Origin: Bacteroides sp.
Lineage (GTDB): Bacteria > Bacteroidota > Bacteroidia > Bacteroidales > Bacteroidaceae
NCBI GenBank assembly: GCA_019414725.1
Contig: DXLM01000007.1
Coordinates: forward strand, 6,269 to 70,268
DNA length: 64,000 nt
Reading direction: 5' to 3'
The notes under the pieces were generated by a model. The model did no database searches and had not been told where the DNA came from. It worked only from the letters and a program-made list of their open reading frames with translations. A program made the translations under genes and the position numbers. Of this stretch, positions 52,301 to 60,964 are shown piece after piece (positions within the stretch are counted from its first letter, which is position 1; each line of letters begins with the position of its first letter).

Positions 52301-52723
52301 ACTAGTTAAAGAAGCTTTCTTTTGGGCACCATAACCAACTACTACTACTTCATCCAGCACCTCAGTATCCTCTTTCAAAACGACCTTAACGTTTGTTTTC
52401 CCTGATATATTAACTTCCTGAGTCTTGTATCCGATATAAGAAATGACCAATATGCCTTTTTCCGGAACATTATTCAATGTAAAATTACCATCAAAATCGG
52501 TAATTGTACCATTAGTCGTGCCTTTTACTTGTACCGTAGCACCAATTACCGGTTCTCCTGTAGCATCCACCACTTGCCCTTTTACCGTTCCAGTCTGCAT
52601 AACAGTCTGCACCCCATTCACCTCTGCAAATACAGTCTGCGGGCTACCTGCCAACAAGGCAGAAGCCATCACCGTAGAAAACAAGATTCTTCTCGATGAA
52701 AATTTAAAGAATTCGTTTTTCAT
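49397..52723 (-). CDS. susC-like: SusC-family TonB-dependent glycan transporter, no STN domain
   Basis: 1108 residues from the ATG at 52723 (signal peptide to about residue 33, ...GSPQTVFA). A CarboxypepD_reg domain (about 45-130, [35 protein letters not shown]), the TonB-box-like EVVVVGYG, a plug ([36 protein letters not shown]) and a long beta-barrel ending [13 protein letters not shown]. The N-terminal STN domain used in FecR/ECF trans-envelope signalling is absent, although an ECF sigma gene lies immediately upstream (43 bp). It imports oligosaccharides across the outer membrane together with SusD. Confidence 0.96.
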   Translation of the reverse strand: [1108 protein letters not shown]

Positions 52724-52766
52724 AAACTTAAAATTTAATATTAACAGTTTTATTGTTGTTTTCTTA

Positions 52767-53282
52767 TTATATACACTGTTTGATAAACTCGCGCACCTCA
52801 TGCCGCCCTATCCTTAAATGGTTTTCAACGGTACGGTGCGAAAGATTTAATTCCGCTGAAATATCTGAAATAGATTTGTCTTCAAAACGACTCATTGCAT
52901 AAATAGTACGACGCCGTGGAGGAAGCAAAGACAATCTATATTTCTCACACGCTTCCAAATCATTGGCCACCACACGAAGTTCTGTTTCATTTGTATAAGC
53001 AACCGTATGCTCATATAAATAAGAAGTAACTTCTTGCCTCTTATAATAACGACGTAAATAGTCAGTTACCAAATTACGGGCAATAGTAAAAATAAAATAC
53101 TTAATAGTCTCTGCACAGAGCATCCGATCGTAGTCCATCAGCCGTACATACACATCTTGAGCCAAGTCTTCCGCCTCTTCTTTATGAGCTATCCTATAAT
53201 AGATATACAGATAGACCGAATGATGATAATTCGTATAAGAATCCTCTATTAATTGAGTAGATTTCATGGATATGTTTTTCAT
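52767..53282 (-). CDS. ECF RNA polymerase sigma factor without adjacent anti-sigma
   Basis: 171 residues (an ATG five codons later, at 53267, is possible). Region 2: YIYYRIAHKEEAEDLAQDVYVRLMDY and FIFTIARNLVTDYLRRYYKRQ; region 4: LSLLPPRRRTIYAMSRFEDKSISDISAELNLSHRTVENHLRIGRHEVREFI. It directs RNA polymerase to a specific promoter class. No FecR-like anti-sigma gene is next to it; downstream is susC. It is the natural candidate to read the TTGAGTG-N16-CGTATT promoters of this locus. Upstream are a vegetative -7 box at 53315 and a weak PUL-type site at 53410. Confidence 0.93.
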   Translation of the reverse strand: MKNISMKSTQLIEDSYTNYHHSVYLYIYYRIAHKEEAEDLAQDVYVRLMDYDRMLCAETIKYFIFTIARNLVTDYLRRYYKRQEVTSYLYEHTVAYTNETELRVVANDLEACEKYRLSLLPPRRRTIYAMSRFEDKSISDISAELNLSHRTVENHLRIGRHEVREFIKQCI

Positions 53283-53314
53283 GTCTTCAGCTTTTTGGGT
53301 TACATTTACGAATG

Positions 53315-53322
53315 CAAATATA
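53315..53322 (-). promoter_or_regulatory. Vegetative -7 box of the sigma gene (TATATTTG)
   Basis: Minus strand TATATTTG matches TAnnTTTG, 32 bases before the ATG at 53282. A T-rich stretch stands in the -33 area, without a clear TTTG. Confidence 0.55.
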
Positions 53323-53409
53323 GAAGGTAGAAGGACAAGAAAAACACTTTTTCTATTCTAATAAATCTCATATCATTACCCTAGACCAAAGACATACTAA
53401 TCCGCTAAT

Positions 53410-53440
53410 TTATAACAGATTAAGAATTTGACACACTCAG
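53410..53440 (-). promoter_or_regulatory. Weak PUL-type promoter candidate, sigma-susCD unit
   Basis: Minus strand CTGAGTG (53434-53440)-N16-TGTTATAA (53410-53417), about 128 bases before the sigma gene. The upstream half differs by one base and the spacing is 16, but the downstream half is poor. If real, it would give positive autoregulation. Confidence 0.3.
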
Positions 53441-53482
53441 TATCATATAATAATTTGAGACTCTCAACAAAAAATAGAGAGG

Positions 53483-56284
53483 TTATTCATTGTTTTTCCC
53501 AATACTTCGAATGTACTCATTGGGAGTGATATTAGTCGCTTTTTTAAAATATCGAAAGAAAGAAGCTCTTGAACTGAACCCACACAACTCAGCCAAAGCA
53601 CTCAAAGTGTATTTAGCATATTCATCTTTCTCCACCAAGCGCTTGAATTCAGCTATGCGATAATCATTGATATAATCATAATAATTACGGTTTAGATACT
53701 GATTAAATAAATAGGACAAAGTATGAGATGATGTGCCAATGGACACAGCCAAATCGGCAATCTTCAAATTAGGATTAGTATAAGGTTTTTCTCTATGCAT
53801 AACAATCTCCAATTTCTCAGCCAACCGTTTACATTCCTCCACACTTATCTTATTTGTCCTGTATTTCTCTTCCGCTACAATATGGGATTCCTCAACTGGC
53901 TGAATCTCCTTTTCTATAACTTTAGCAGAGTCAGGCATCAGTTCTTCCCTTTCGTTCTCCACCTCTTTCTTTTTTTGATAAAGGACAGCAATACTTCCGG
54001 TCACCACAGCTATCACGATGAACACTATGCTCCATATACTAATAGAAGACGCTATTTTAACCGTTAGCTGAGTTTCTGACTCTGGATTCCCCATCTGTCT
54101 TACTTTAAAAGTATAATTACCGGACGGTAAATCATAATAAGTAATATCCGAACGACCTGTCAAAGCCATCCATCCGGTATCCTCACCCTCTAATTGATAT
54201 TCGTATGACATAAAAGCAGGTGCCGTATAACTGAAATCAGAAAAGTAAAAGGTAACATTCTTCTGAGAAGCTTCCAATGAAATTTCACTCTTGCCGCCAT
54301 CTCCCACAACAGATTGCACTACAGATTTTCCATTTACACATATATCTGTTATGGCAACCGAATAGGGAACGGATTTCCTCTGATTCATCCGCACTGTATC
54401 CAAATACAGAAGCCCTTTGGAGTTTCCAAACCAAATGCCGTTCTCATCACGTACCGGCGGACAAAGAGTAAAAATGGAACTGGGAATACCATCAACAAAA
54501 TTATAAGGAATAAAATGGTCTTTCTTATCATACCGGAACAAACCATTGTTAGTTCCCAGCCATAACCACTTTTCACGATCCTCTACAATAAACATACCAT
54601 CATTCCCATCCAAAGGAGTCCCCGGCTGCAAACGCCTAAAAATAGTCATAGACAAATCAGAGATAAAAAGAGAGCCTTTGTCCGGAAAAAAATAAAGATC
54701 ATGGTTGGAATCTTCGTAGATCACTCTTATTTTTTCCTTATGAATAAATCCCTCAGGAAACACATCGGTTTTCAATGTCCGGGCAGAGGGGTCCCAAATG
54801 CACATTCCATTCTCTGTACATATCCATCCTTTATGAGTGGAATCAAAATAGATTTCATATACGTTCCCTTCTGGCAACTTAGAATTGGCACTGGTATAAT
54901 GAGCTATCTGTCTGCCGTCTTTATAGCAGAATATTCCTAAAGATGTTCCTATCCACAAATTCTTTTCACGATCCTGCTTGATACAAAAAATATGTCCCTT
55001 ACTAAAAGGCATTCCTCCATCCGGTTCAAAATCTCTGAGTGTCAAAGTCGCAGGATTTAAAACATACATTCCACCACCGTATGTACCTATATAATACTCA
55101 TTCTGATAATACAGACAACTGAAAATCATATTTGAGCGTAACTGTGGAACCTTGAAACTTTTATAACGATGATTTTCTTCGTCAATATAAAAAAGTCCGT
55201 CACGAGATCCAATCAGTTTTTCTTTCTCTTTGATAGCAAGTGCACGTACTGGCATATCTCTGGAATCAAAAAAAGGAGCATACGTATAAGTGGAGAACAG
55301 CCCACTCTGATATAATGTGTAATCCAACCCCAGCTGATAGAATCCTACCCAAATCAAACCTTCTTTATCAACCAAAACAGAATAAACGGAATTAGAACGC
55401 AAAGTTTCATCCTTCCCTGTTTCATGACGCATGGAACGAACAACTTTCTTTTTATCCGTTGATACAAAATGAACTCCGTTACCATCGGTTCCCACATACA
55501 AAAGGCTTTTCCCATCACCGGATAAAGAAGAAATTACATTACAACCTACATCAACAAAACGAGCAAATTCTTTAGTTTGTGTATCAAAACTGATGATTCC
55601 CTGCCCCATCGTTCCTAAATAAAGCATACTCCCAATCCTAGCTATATTCTTAAAAGAACAAACATGCTTCTCTTCCATCACATTATGATAAGCCTCTATT
55701 TTTCTATCTGAAAGTCGCAGAGAATAAAGACCATTCTCCGTAGCCATCCAAAGTATTCCATCTTCTCCCAAATTCAAGCCACCAATAGAGTTCGCCGCCG
55801 ACAACATATTAGGATCTATCATAATTTGGTTCAAGCTACCTCCTTTATAAATGAAAAGCCCCCTTTCTGTTCCGATATAAAGTATTCCTTTCCCATCATG
55901 TAAAAGAGAGCGCACAGCATATCCTATCGTTTCACGGGCAATGGGCTCCAAACTATTTTTCTGCTTGCTAACACGCCATAATCCACTACCATTCCCCATC
56001 CACAATTCATTGCCAGGCATCTCAGCAATGGCATTTACCCGTTTCAATTTTTCATCTGAACCCGGAATAAGATAATGCTTGAAATGAATTCCATCAAAAC
56101 ATTCCAACGAATTGCCGGTCCCCAACCACACATAACCTAAAGAATCTTTATAGATGGCATTTACCACTAAATCTGATAATCCCTCAGTTACAGACAAGCC
56201 ACGAAAAGCGTAGGAACGAGAGAAAATGGGTAAAGACAAGAATATAAGAAACAATATAAATATAAATCTTAAAATGTTTTTCAT
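53483..56284 (-). CDS. Transmembrane propeller-Y_Y_Y-AraC regulator without kinase (1)
   Basis: 933 residues from the ATG at 56284 (signal peptide MKNILRFIFILFLIFLSLPIFSRS); an upstream in-frame start gives no signal peptide at its end. Propeller repeats (about 30-660: AIYKDSLGYVWLGTGNSLECFDG; NLWIGTSLGIFCYKDG), a Y_Y_Y domain (KNVTFYFSDFSYTAPAFMSYEYQLEGEDTGWMALTGRSDITYYDLPSGNYTFKV), one helix at about 745-768, then an AraC domain at about 840-930 (YTLSALAELCGFSSRASFFRYFKKATNITPNEYI). No histidine kinase or receiver lies between. Located directly upstream of the sigma gene, which it may control. Paralog of the protein at 42156. Confidence 0.9.
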   Translation of the reverse strand: MKNILRFIFILFLIFLSLPIFSRSYAFRGLSVTEGLSDLVVNAIYKDSLGYVWLGTGNSLECFDGIHFKHYLIPGSDEKLKRVNAIAEMPGNELWMGNGSGLWRVSKQKNSLEPIARETIGYAVRSLLHDGKGILYIGTERGLFIYKGGSLNQIMIDPNMLSAANSIGGLNLGEDGILWMATENGLYSLRLSDRKIEAYHNVMEEKHVCSFKNIARIGSMLYLGTMGQGIISFDTQTKEFARFVDVGCNVISSLSGDGKSLLYVGTDGNGVHFVSTDKKKVVRSMRHETGKDETLRSNSVYSVLVDKEGLIWVGFYQLGLDYTLYQSGLFSTYTYAPFFDSRDMPVRALAIKEKEKLIGSRDGLFYIDEENHRYKSFKVPQLRSNMIFSCLYYQNEYYIGTYGGGMYVLNPATLTLRDFEPDGGMPFSKGHIFCIKQDREKNLWIGTSLGIFCYKDGRQIAHYTSANSKLPEGNVYEIYFDSTHKGWICTENGMCIWDPSARTLKTDVFPEGFIHKEKIRVIYEDSNHDLYFFPDKGSLFISDLSMTIFRRLQPGTPLDGNDGMFIVEDREKWLWLGTNNGLFRYDKKDHFIPYNFVDGIPSSIFTLCPPVRDENGIWFGNSKGLLYLDTVRMNQRKSVPYSVAITDICVNGKSVVQSVVGDGGKSEISLEASQKNVTFYFSDFSYTAPAFMSYEYQLEGEDTGWMALTGRSDITYYDLPSGNYTFKVRQMGNPESETQLTVKIASSISIWSIVFIVIAVVTGSIAVLYQKKKEVENEREELMPDSAKVIEKEIQPVEESHIVAEEKYRTNKISVEECKRLAEKLEIVMHREKPYTNPNLKIADLAVSIGTSSHTLSYLFNQYLNRNYYDYINDYRIAEFKRLVEKDEYAKYTLSALAELCGFSSRASFFRYFKKATNITPNEYIRSIGKNNE

Positions 56285-56325
56285 TACATTGTGCATATTT
56301 GGAACCTCGTGTTTATCAAATAATG

Positions 56326-56333
56326 CAAATATA
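56326..56333 (-). promoter_or_regulatory. Vegetative -7 box of regulator 1 (TATATTTG)
   Basis: Minus strand TATATTTG, 41 bases before the ATG at 56284. An imperfect palindrome GGGAATATATTTTCCC (56341-56356) sits just upstream and could be an operator. No PUL-type motif is present. Confidence 0.5.
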
Positions 56334-56360
56334 GTGAAAAGGGAATATATTTTCCCTATC

Positions 56361-56423
56361 AAAAAAAGAAAAAATCATCATCCACTTCTTATTTGCTGTA
56401 TGAAAAAGAAAGGATGATGATTT
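56361..56423 (-). terminator. Terminator after the second lyase-like gene
   Basis: AAATCATCATCC and GGATGATGATTT form a perfect 12-bp stem (56412-56423 with 56372-56383), followed by TTTCTTTTTTT on the minus strand. It separates the lyase from regulator 1. Confidence 0.85.
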
Positions 56424-56454
56424 AAAAAGATTACTTTATAAAAGAAAGTTTATA

Positions 56455-59181
56455 TCAAAGTTTGCGTAAATCATGTCCGGGCAACAAATTATATTCTTTT
56501 CCATTCATCCTGACTTTACAAGGTGCAGAAGCTGCATATTTCCAAACGCCCTCTTTATACACCAACATCACATCTGTTACTGTCAATGAACTTATTTCAA
56601 CATGTGGAGTTTTCAATAGTGTACCTCCTCCCAAAAAGAAAATACAATCATCGCCTTGTTTATTTCCCCACAATGCATAAGCAGCTTGTACAGTCATTTC
56701 TCCACTTTTACACAAATGACCTGCATCATCCGAAGAAATAATCCGGTCCACACGCCCCTCTTTTTGTTGAATACAAATTCCGACATGACTTCCAGCCACA
56801 CCACTTTCCACTTCTGGAAAAGTAACGGAGGAAATACATCCCGGCTCCTTTACCGAAGAAGGTTCATAAACAGCTACAAACGGACGATTCCAAGCTTCAC
56901 CTTGTTGGCGGGCTACAAAAGTCAACGTAGGTTGCTCTTTGATAGCATAAGGCATATCCGGAATCCGGCTCAATCCTTCAGTCATCGGGCTCAAAGCCGA
57001 GAAGACTTTACGTTCAGGAGCACCTTTCATCCACATATTCATACTGATATTATCCTCATCCGGCATCTGTATAGTAAACGTTGTTTTAATATCTTTGGAG
57101 GTCTCGGCACTTTTCTTGTCAAACAAATAAGAATAGGCATATATATGTGCCCCAGCAAAAGCCAGTTCCTCCGTTGGTTGAAGAAACAAGCTACTCCCGT
57201 CAGCAGCAGTCAAGTTCATGGTTTGTCCCATATTATGATAAAAATAATCATGCATTTTATCTCCTCCCTCCACTTTCCTGCTACGGAAAATATCGACATA
57301 ATATCCGTTCTTTTCTCCTGTAGTCACAATACTCATCATACGGTTTTGATCAGCTTGTGATTCAGGTTCACGGAAAAAGACTTCACTATAACTCACAGGC
57401 TGATAATCTACTTTCATCCCTGCTTCGGGGTAGCAGTTCAATAATTTGAAAGCATGATTGCTTTTCATAACCGGATAAGAAGAGATTCCATCTACACAAA
57501 CCGTATTGTGTGCAGGGAACTGACTATAATACTCCAAATAATCCAAACCGGAATAAAGGGTCAAGCCAATACCTCCATCCGGTGCCAGACGATATCCTTT
57601 TCCATAAAGTTCCATGCTGATGCCATTGGCATGCATGTGATTCCCTTCACTGGCATTTTGGGCAATCATCAAACTATGACGTTTGTCCATGCCATTGCGT
57701 TGCACCAACCAACTGGCATTGGGAGCATAAAAAGTAGGAGTTACATAATCATTGATATCACCGGCAGGTATCTTATCATCAATTACCAAAGGCTTGTCAC
57801 TGAAAAAAGAAGTTACCGCCACCCTCACATTTTTCTTTTCAGTCGCCGGTTTGGAGGCATCGGGATCAAATAACTTCAACATAGCAGTAAATTGTCTTTC
57901 CTGATCTTTTTTACCATGTTTCTGGGCATTAGCTACCATACGGGCAAAGATAGCAGGATTCAATTTACCGGGATGTGTATCGCCAAAACCCATTGTCATA
58001 CAATCCGGAAACAAATATTGCGGGTCGGCGGCCACCACTTTTTTTATGACAGGAATCTCCTCGGTCAGGTCCATACCCAAATTACGGTCAAAGATAGTGA
58101 CCATATCCGTATAATCCCCGACAACTACCTGACTATAACCCGGACATTCAGCCCAAATACCGGTTTCAGCATCATAACCATAATCAGCAAGCTGTTTCAG
58201 TGACCATTGACGGATGGAAGAACGATTCAACACATAATCAATATAATACTCGCCTCCCTTTTTATCCGGATAAGAAGCATCAGATTCCAAAATCATGCCG
58301 ATGCTCATGATATAACGTGCCTGCATCAGATTCCAGTTATTATGCGGCACTCCATTATCAATGATATTATCCGCCCATTTCTTGAATGCTCCGGCATAGA
58401 TGTCCATCTTATCAGCCTTATCGGTTTTCAAATAATCATATAAAAAATCATACAATGGAACCAAAGCATTCACAGCATCCTCGTGAATGACTTCAAAACT
58501 GCTCATACCCACCAAAGTCTGCTGATGTCCATGATTCAAATCCTTGGGAACATTCCGGTAATAAATCCCCGTCATATAAGTGTCAAATACCGAAGCTGCC
58601 AAATCAGCATATTTCTTCTCCCCGGTCATCCACCAAAGAAAAGCGGCATCACGGGCGATACCCAGTATCTCTACATTAATACTTTGGATGATATTTCCGG
58701 TTTTACTGATATTCACCCATTCGTACGGTCTGCCTTCCAACGTCCCATTTGCCAGATACATTCCCCGAGCATCTTCCTGATAAGGCTTCAAATCTTCCAG
58801 CTTGGGACGTACATAGTTAGTTGCATGACTGCGTGCACCGGTATACATCACCGTAGGAGCCGGCGCCTTCTCTCCTCCTGCATGATCATAATATTCTCCT
58901 TTAATATATACCTCCGTTGCATGAGTTTTCCAATACATTTGCAAACGGGAAGTAAGCCATTCAGGCCCTCGGTCAGCATACCGGTCAGTCCGTTGCTTTA
59001 ACTTTTCAAACACTTCCTGTGCCCACGGTTCTTCCTTTATCAACTTCTGCGTTTCAACTTTGCCATTACTATCCGTCAGATAACGGGGATGACCTTGTGA
59101 CAGTTTCACCGATAAGGAAGTTTCCTGTGCATATAATACACTTGTTACAAGCAAGCATATCCATAAAACGATCTTTCTCAT
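56455..59181 (-). CDS. Heparinase II/III-like polysaccharide lyase, paralog 2
   Basis: 908 residues from the ATG at 59181 (signal peptide MRKIVLWICLLVTSVLYAQ). An ATG at 59193 is only 12 bases from the promoter's downstream element and is less likely. The toroid half includes WLTSRLQMYWKTHATEVYIKGEYYDHAGGE, PHNNWNLMQARYIMSIG and GIWAECPGYSQVVVGDY; the beta half includes NASEGNHMHANGISMELYGKGYRLAPDGG and FPAHNTVCVDG, with a likely catalytic His. It has the same order of motifs as the lyase-like protein at 21391 but is clearly diverged. PL family unassigned; products would suit GH88. Confidence 0.86.
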   Translation of the reverse strand: MRKIVLWICLLVTSVLYAQETSLSVKLSQGHPRYLTDSNGKVETQKLIKEEPWAQEVFEKLKQRTDRYADRGPEWLTSRLQMYWKTHATEVYIKGEYYDHAGGEKAPAPTVMYTGARSHATNYVRPKLEDLKPYQEDARGMYLANGTLEGRPYEWVNISKTGNIIQSINVEILGIARDAAFLWWMTGEKKYADLAASVFDTYMTGIYYRNVPKDLNHGHQQTLVGMSSFEVIHEDAVNALVPLYDFLYDYLKTDKADKMDIYAGAFKKWADNIIDNGVPHNNWNLMQARYIMSIGMILESDASYPDKKGGEYYIDYVLNRSSIRQWSLKQLADYGYDAETGIWAECPGYSQVVVGDYTDMVTIFDRNLGMDLTEEIPVIKKVVAADPQYLFPDCMTMGFGDTHPGKLNPAIFARMVANAQKHGKKDQERQFTAMLKLFDPDASKPATEKKNVRVAVTSFFSDKPLVIDDKIPAGDINDYVTPTFYAPNASWLVQRNGMDKRHSLMIAQNASEGNHMHANGISMELYGKGYRLAPDGGIGLTLYSGLDYLEYYSQFPAHNTVCVDGISSYPVMKSNHAFKLLNCYPEAGMKVDYQPVSYSEVFFREPESQADQNRMMSIVTTGEKNGYYVDIFRSRKVEGGDKMHDYFYHNMGQTMNLTAADGSSLFLQPTEELAFAGAHIYAYSYLFDKKSAETSKDIKTTFTIQMPDEDNISMNMWMKGAPERKVFSALSPMTEGLSRIPDMPYAIKEQPTLTFVARQQGEAWNRPFVAVYEPSSVKEPGCISSVTFPEVESGVAGSHVGICIQQKEGRVDRIISSDDAGHLCKSGEMTVQAAYALWGNKQGDDCIFFLGGGTLLKTPHVEISSLTVTDVMLVYKEGVWKYAASAPCKVRMNGKEYNLLPGHDLRKL

Positions 59182-59204
59182 AATTCTATTCATTCTCTTT
59201 CACA

Positions 59205-59235
59205 AAAATACGTATCATAAAGCTATTCCACTCAA
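59205..59235 (-). promoter_or_regulatory. PUL promoter element, lyase 2
   Basis: Minus strand TTGAGTG (59229-59235)-N16-CGTATTTT (59205-59212), 23 bases before the ATG at 59181. Confidence 0.82.
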
Positions 59236-59282
59236 TCCAAATGAATTATTTTATCATCCGCCTCTTCCATTCAAATTTAAAG

Positions 59283-60884
59283 TTACCGAATATAAAATGT
59301 TTGCTTTACCGGCTCTGCAGTCTTTATCTTAGGATCAGAGTTTTTTCCGTATTGCCATGCTATTACAGTTACTTTTACCGGATAGGTGGTTTTAGGAGGA
59401 ATAGCAGTTAATATCAATCGATTACCATCCACATAAGCCGGTCCCGATTCCACATAAAAATCGACCGGCAAGCCACAACTGGAAACAGCAGATAAAGAAA
59501 CGTACTTAGTACCACGCTTTATGTCCGGTAACGTTGCAAACTTAATATATTGCTGCTGTCCTTCCGTATTTTTAACCGGAATTATCATCTGAGCTTGCTG
59601 AACAGCCGGTTTATATTCTTCATCTCCCGGATGAGTTATTGAAAAAACAATATCCGATTTCTTGTCCGTCCATAAAGTTCCCCGATTCCATTGTATTCGA
59701 AATGTCACAGAATCAACTAAAACAACTGGGCCGGTAATCATCTGCAGGACCGGAGCTTTTCCAGCATGACCAATAGATGCCCCAACAGGCAAATCAGTCC
59801 AATTGGAAAGTCGGGGACTTTCTCCTGGAACAGTATCCAAAAAAACAGGGGTCAATTGAAATGTGATACCATCTTCCTGTGGTATAAAAGCCGGGTGAAC
59901 TTGTAAATGAGTATTCTGTTGGGATACTGTTTTTCCGTTTTGAGACACACTTACCAATTGTGGCTTCATATCGTAATATCGGGATTGATACGCCAAAGTA
60001 GCCTCTATCATCTCACGATCAAAAAACCAAAATGCTTGTGCAGGATCCCCTTTAAATTGATTTACCGGTGCCGGAATACATGAAGGCTTTTCATTTTTTT
60101 TCCATCGCTCCATCAACCATCCCTCCTTTGTCGGATCTACGTGTCCATAATGCATTGCCTTCTTGATATAGAGAGCTATATATTGTGCTTTTTCCGGAGT
60201 ATAGGCAAAGTGTCCTTCAGCAGGACAGGCCAACATGCTTAAAGGCAGCAATGGATGCTCCTTACGTTCTTTCAAACCTTCATTGCTCCATGTATGTGCT
60301 GATTCATATTCTCCCATGGTTTCCAGACAAGGAATTTTATTGATGTTACGTTCTCCCCAAATATCCGGACATAGCCAGCGATCACGATGATATGGCCACT
60401 GACCACTGACAGAAATGCATGCCAATGTACGTTCCGGTTTATAGGCAGCAAGATAATAAGGCCAACTAGCAGCAGCCGAATGTCCTATGGCTATTAAAGG
60501 AGCTGTAGACAACTCTTTATATCCAGATTCTTCAGCAAGATCTGCCAAAAGGCCATCCAAAGTTTCCCATGCCCCATCCGTAAAATCAAATCCATGATTG
60601 AAAGAAGGACATACCCATATTTGAGCAACATCAAGCTCAGCCATACGTTGTCGGAAAGCCTCATCTTCAAGGATAGAAATTTCCTCCATATTGTGTTGGG
60701 CAACCAAGATTGCTTTTACTTGTTCACACTGCCCGGGAATCCACAAGTAAGCCCTTGACTCAGAATTTTTGGGATGAGTGCTAAAATTACGAACAGGTAC
60801 AGACCATTGCCAAATTCCTGTTTGTGCAACAAGCGTAAATGATAAAAGCCAACCGAATATTCCAAATAAAAATACATGTTTCAT
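59283..60884 (-). CDS. Exported alpha/beta-hydrolase, candidate glycan esterase (2)
   Basis: 533 residues from the ATG at 60884 (signal peptide MKHVFLFGIFGWLLSFTLVAQ); the ATG at 60896 lies only ten bases from the promoter and is disfavoured. After TGIWQWSVPVRNF comes the alpha/beta-hydrolase domain with nucleophile Ser136 (IGHSAAASWPYYLAAY) and His225 (PAEGHFAYTPE), then KGDPAQAFWFFDREMIEATLAYQSRYY and a beta-rich C-terminus with SAVSSCGLPVDFYVESGPAYVDGNRLILTAIPP. Paralog of the protein at 31849. Substrate unknown; it is the first minus-strand gene of the PUL, divergent from GH3. Confidence 0.82.
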   Translation of the reverse strand: MKHVFLFGIFGWLLSFTLVAQTGIWQWSVPVRNFSTHPKNSESRAYLWIPGQCEQVKAILVAQHNMEEISILEDEAFRQRMAELDVAQIWVCPSFNHGFDFTDGAWETLDGLLADLAEESGYKELSTAPLIAIGHSAAASWPYYLAAYKPERTLACISVSGQWPYHRDRWLCPDIWGERNINKIPCLETMGEYESAHTWSNEGLKERKEHPLLPLSMLACPAEGHFAYTPEKAQYIALYIKKAMHYGHVDPTKEGWLMERWKKNEKPSCIPAPVNQFKGDPAQAFWFFDREMIEATLAYQSRYYDMKPQLVSVSQNGKTVSQQNTHLQVHPAFIPQEDGITFQLTPVFLDTVPGESPRLSNWTDLPVGASIGHAGKAPVLQMITGPVVLVDSVTFRIQWNRGTLWTDKKSDIVFSITHPGDEEYKPAVQQAQMIIPVKNTEGQQQYIKFATLPDIKRGTKYVSLSAVSSCGLPVDFYVESGPAYVDGNRLILTAIPPKTTYPVKVTVIAWQYGKNSDPKIKTAEPVKQTFYIR

Positions 60885-60905
60885 AGCTATCTTCATTGTT
60901 TATTA

Positions 60906-60936
60906 TAAAAACGAACCAGAATCAAGAAACACTCAA
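60906..60936 (-). promoter_or_regulatory. PUL promoter element, esterase 2
   Basis: Minus strand TTGAGTG (60930-60936)-N16-CGTTTTTA (60906-60913). It stands back to back with the GH3 promoter; the two upstream halves are 28 bp apart. Confidence 0.78.
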
Positions 60937-60964
60937 CTTTATTCTAAAATTATCTTCCAAAGAA

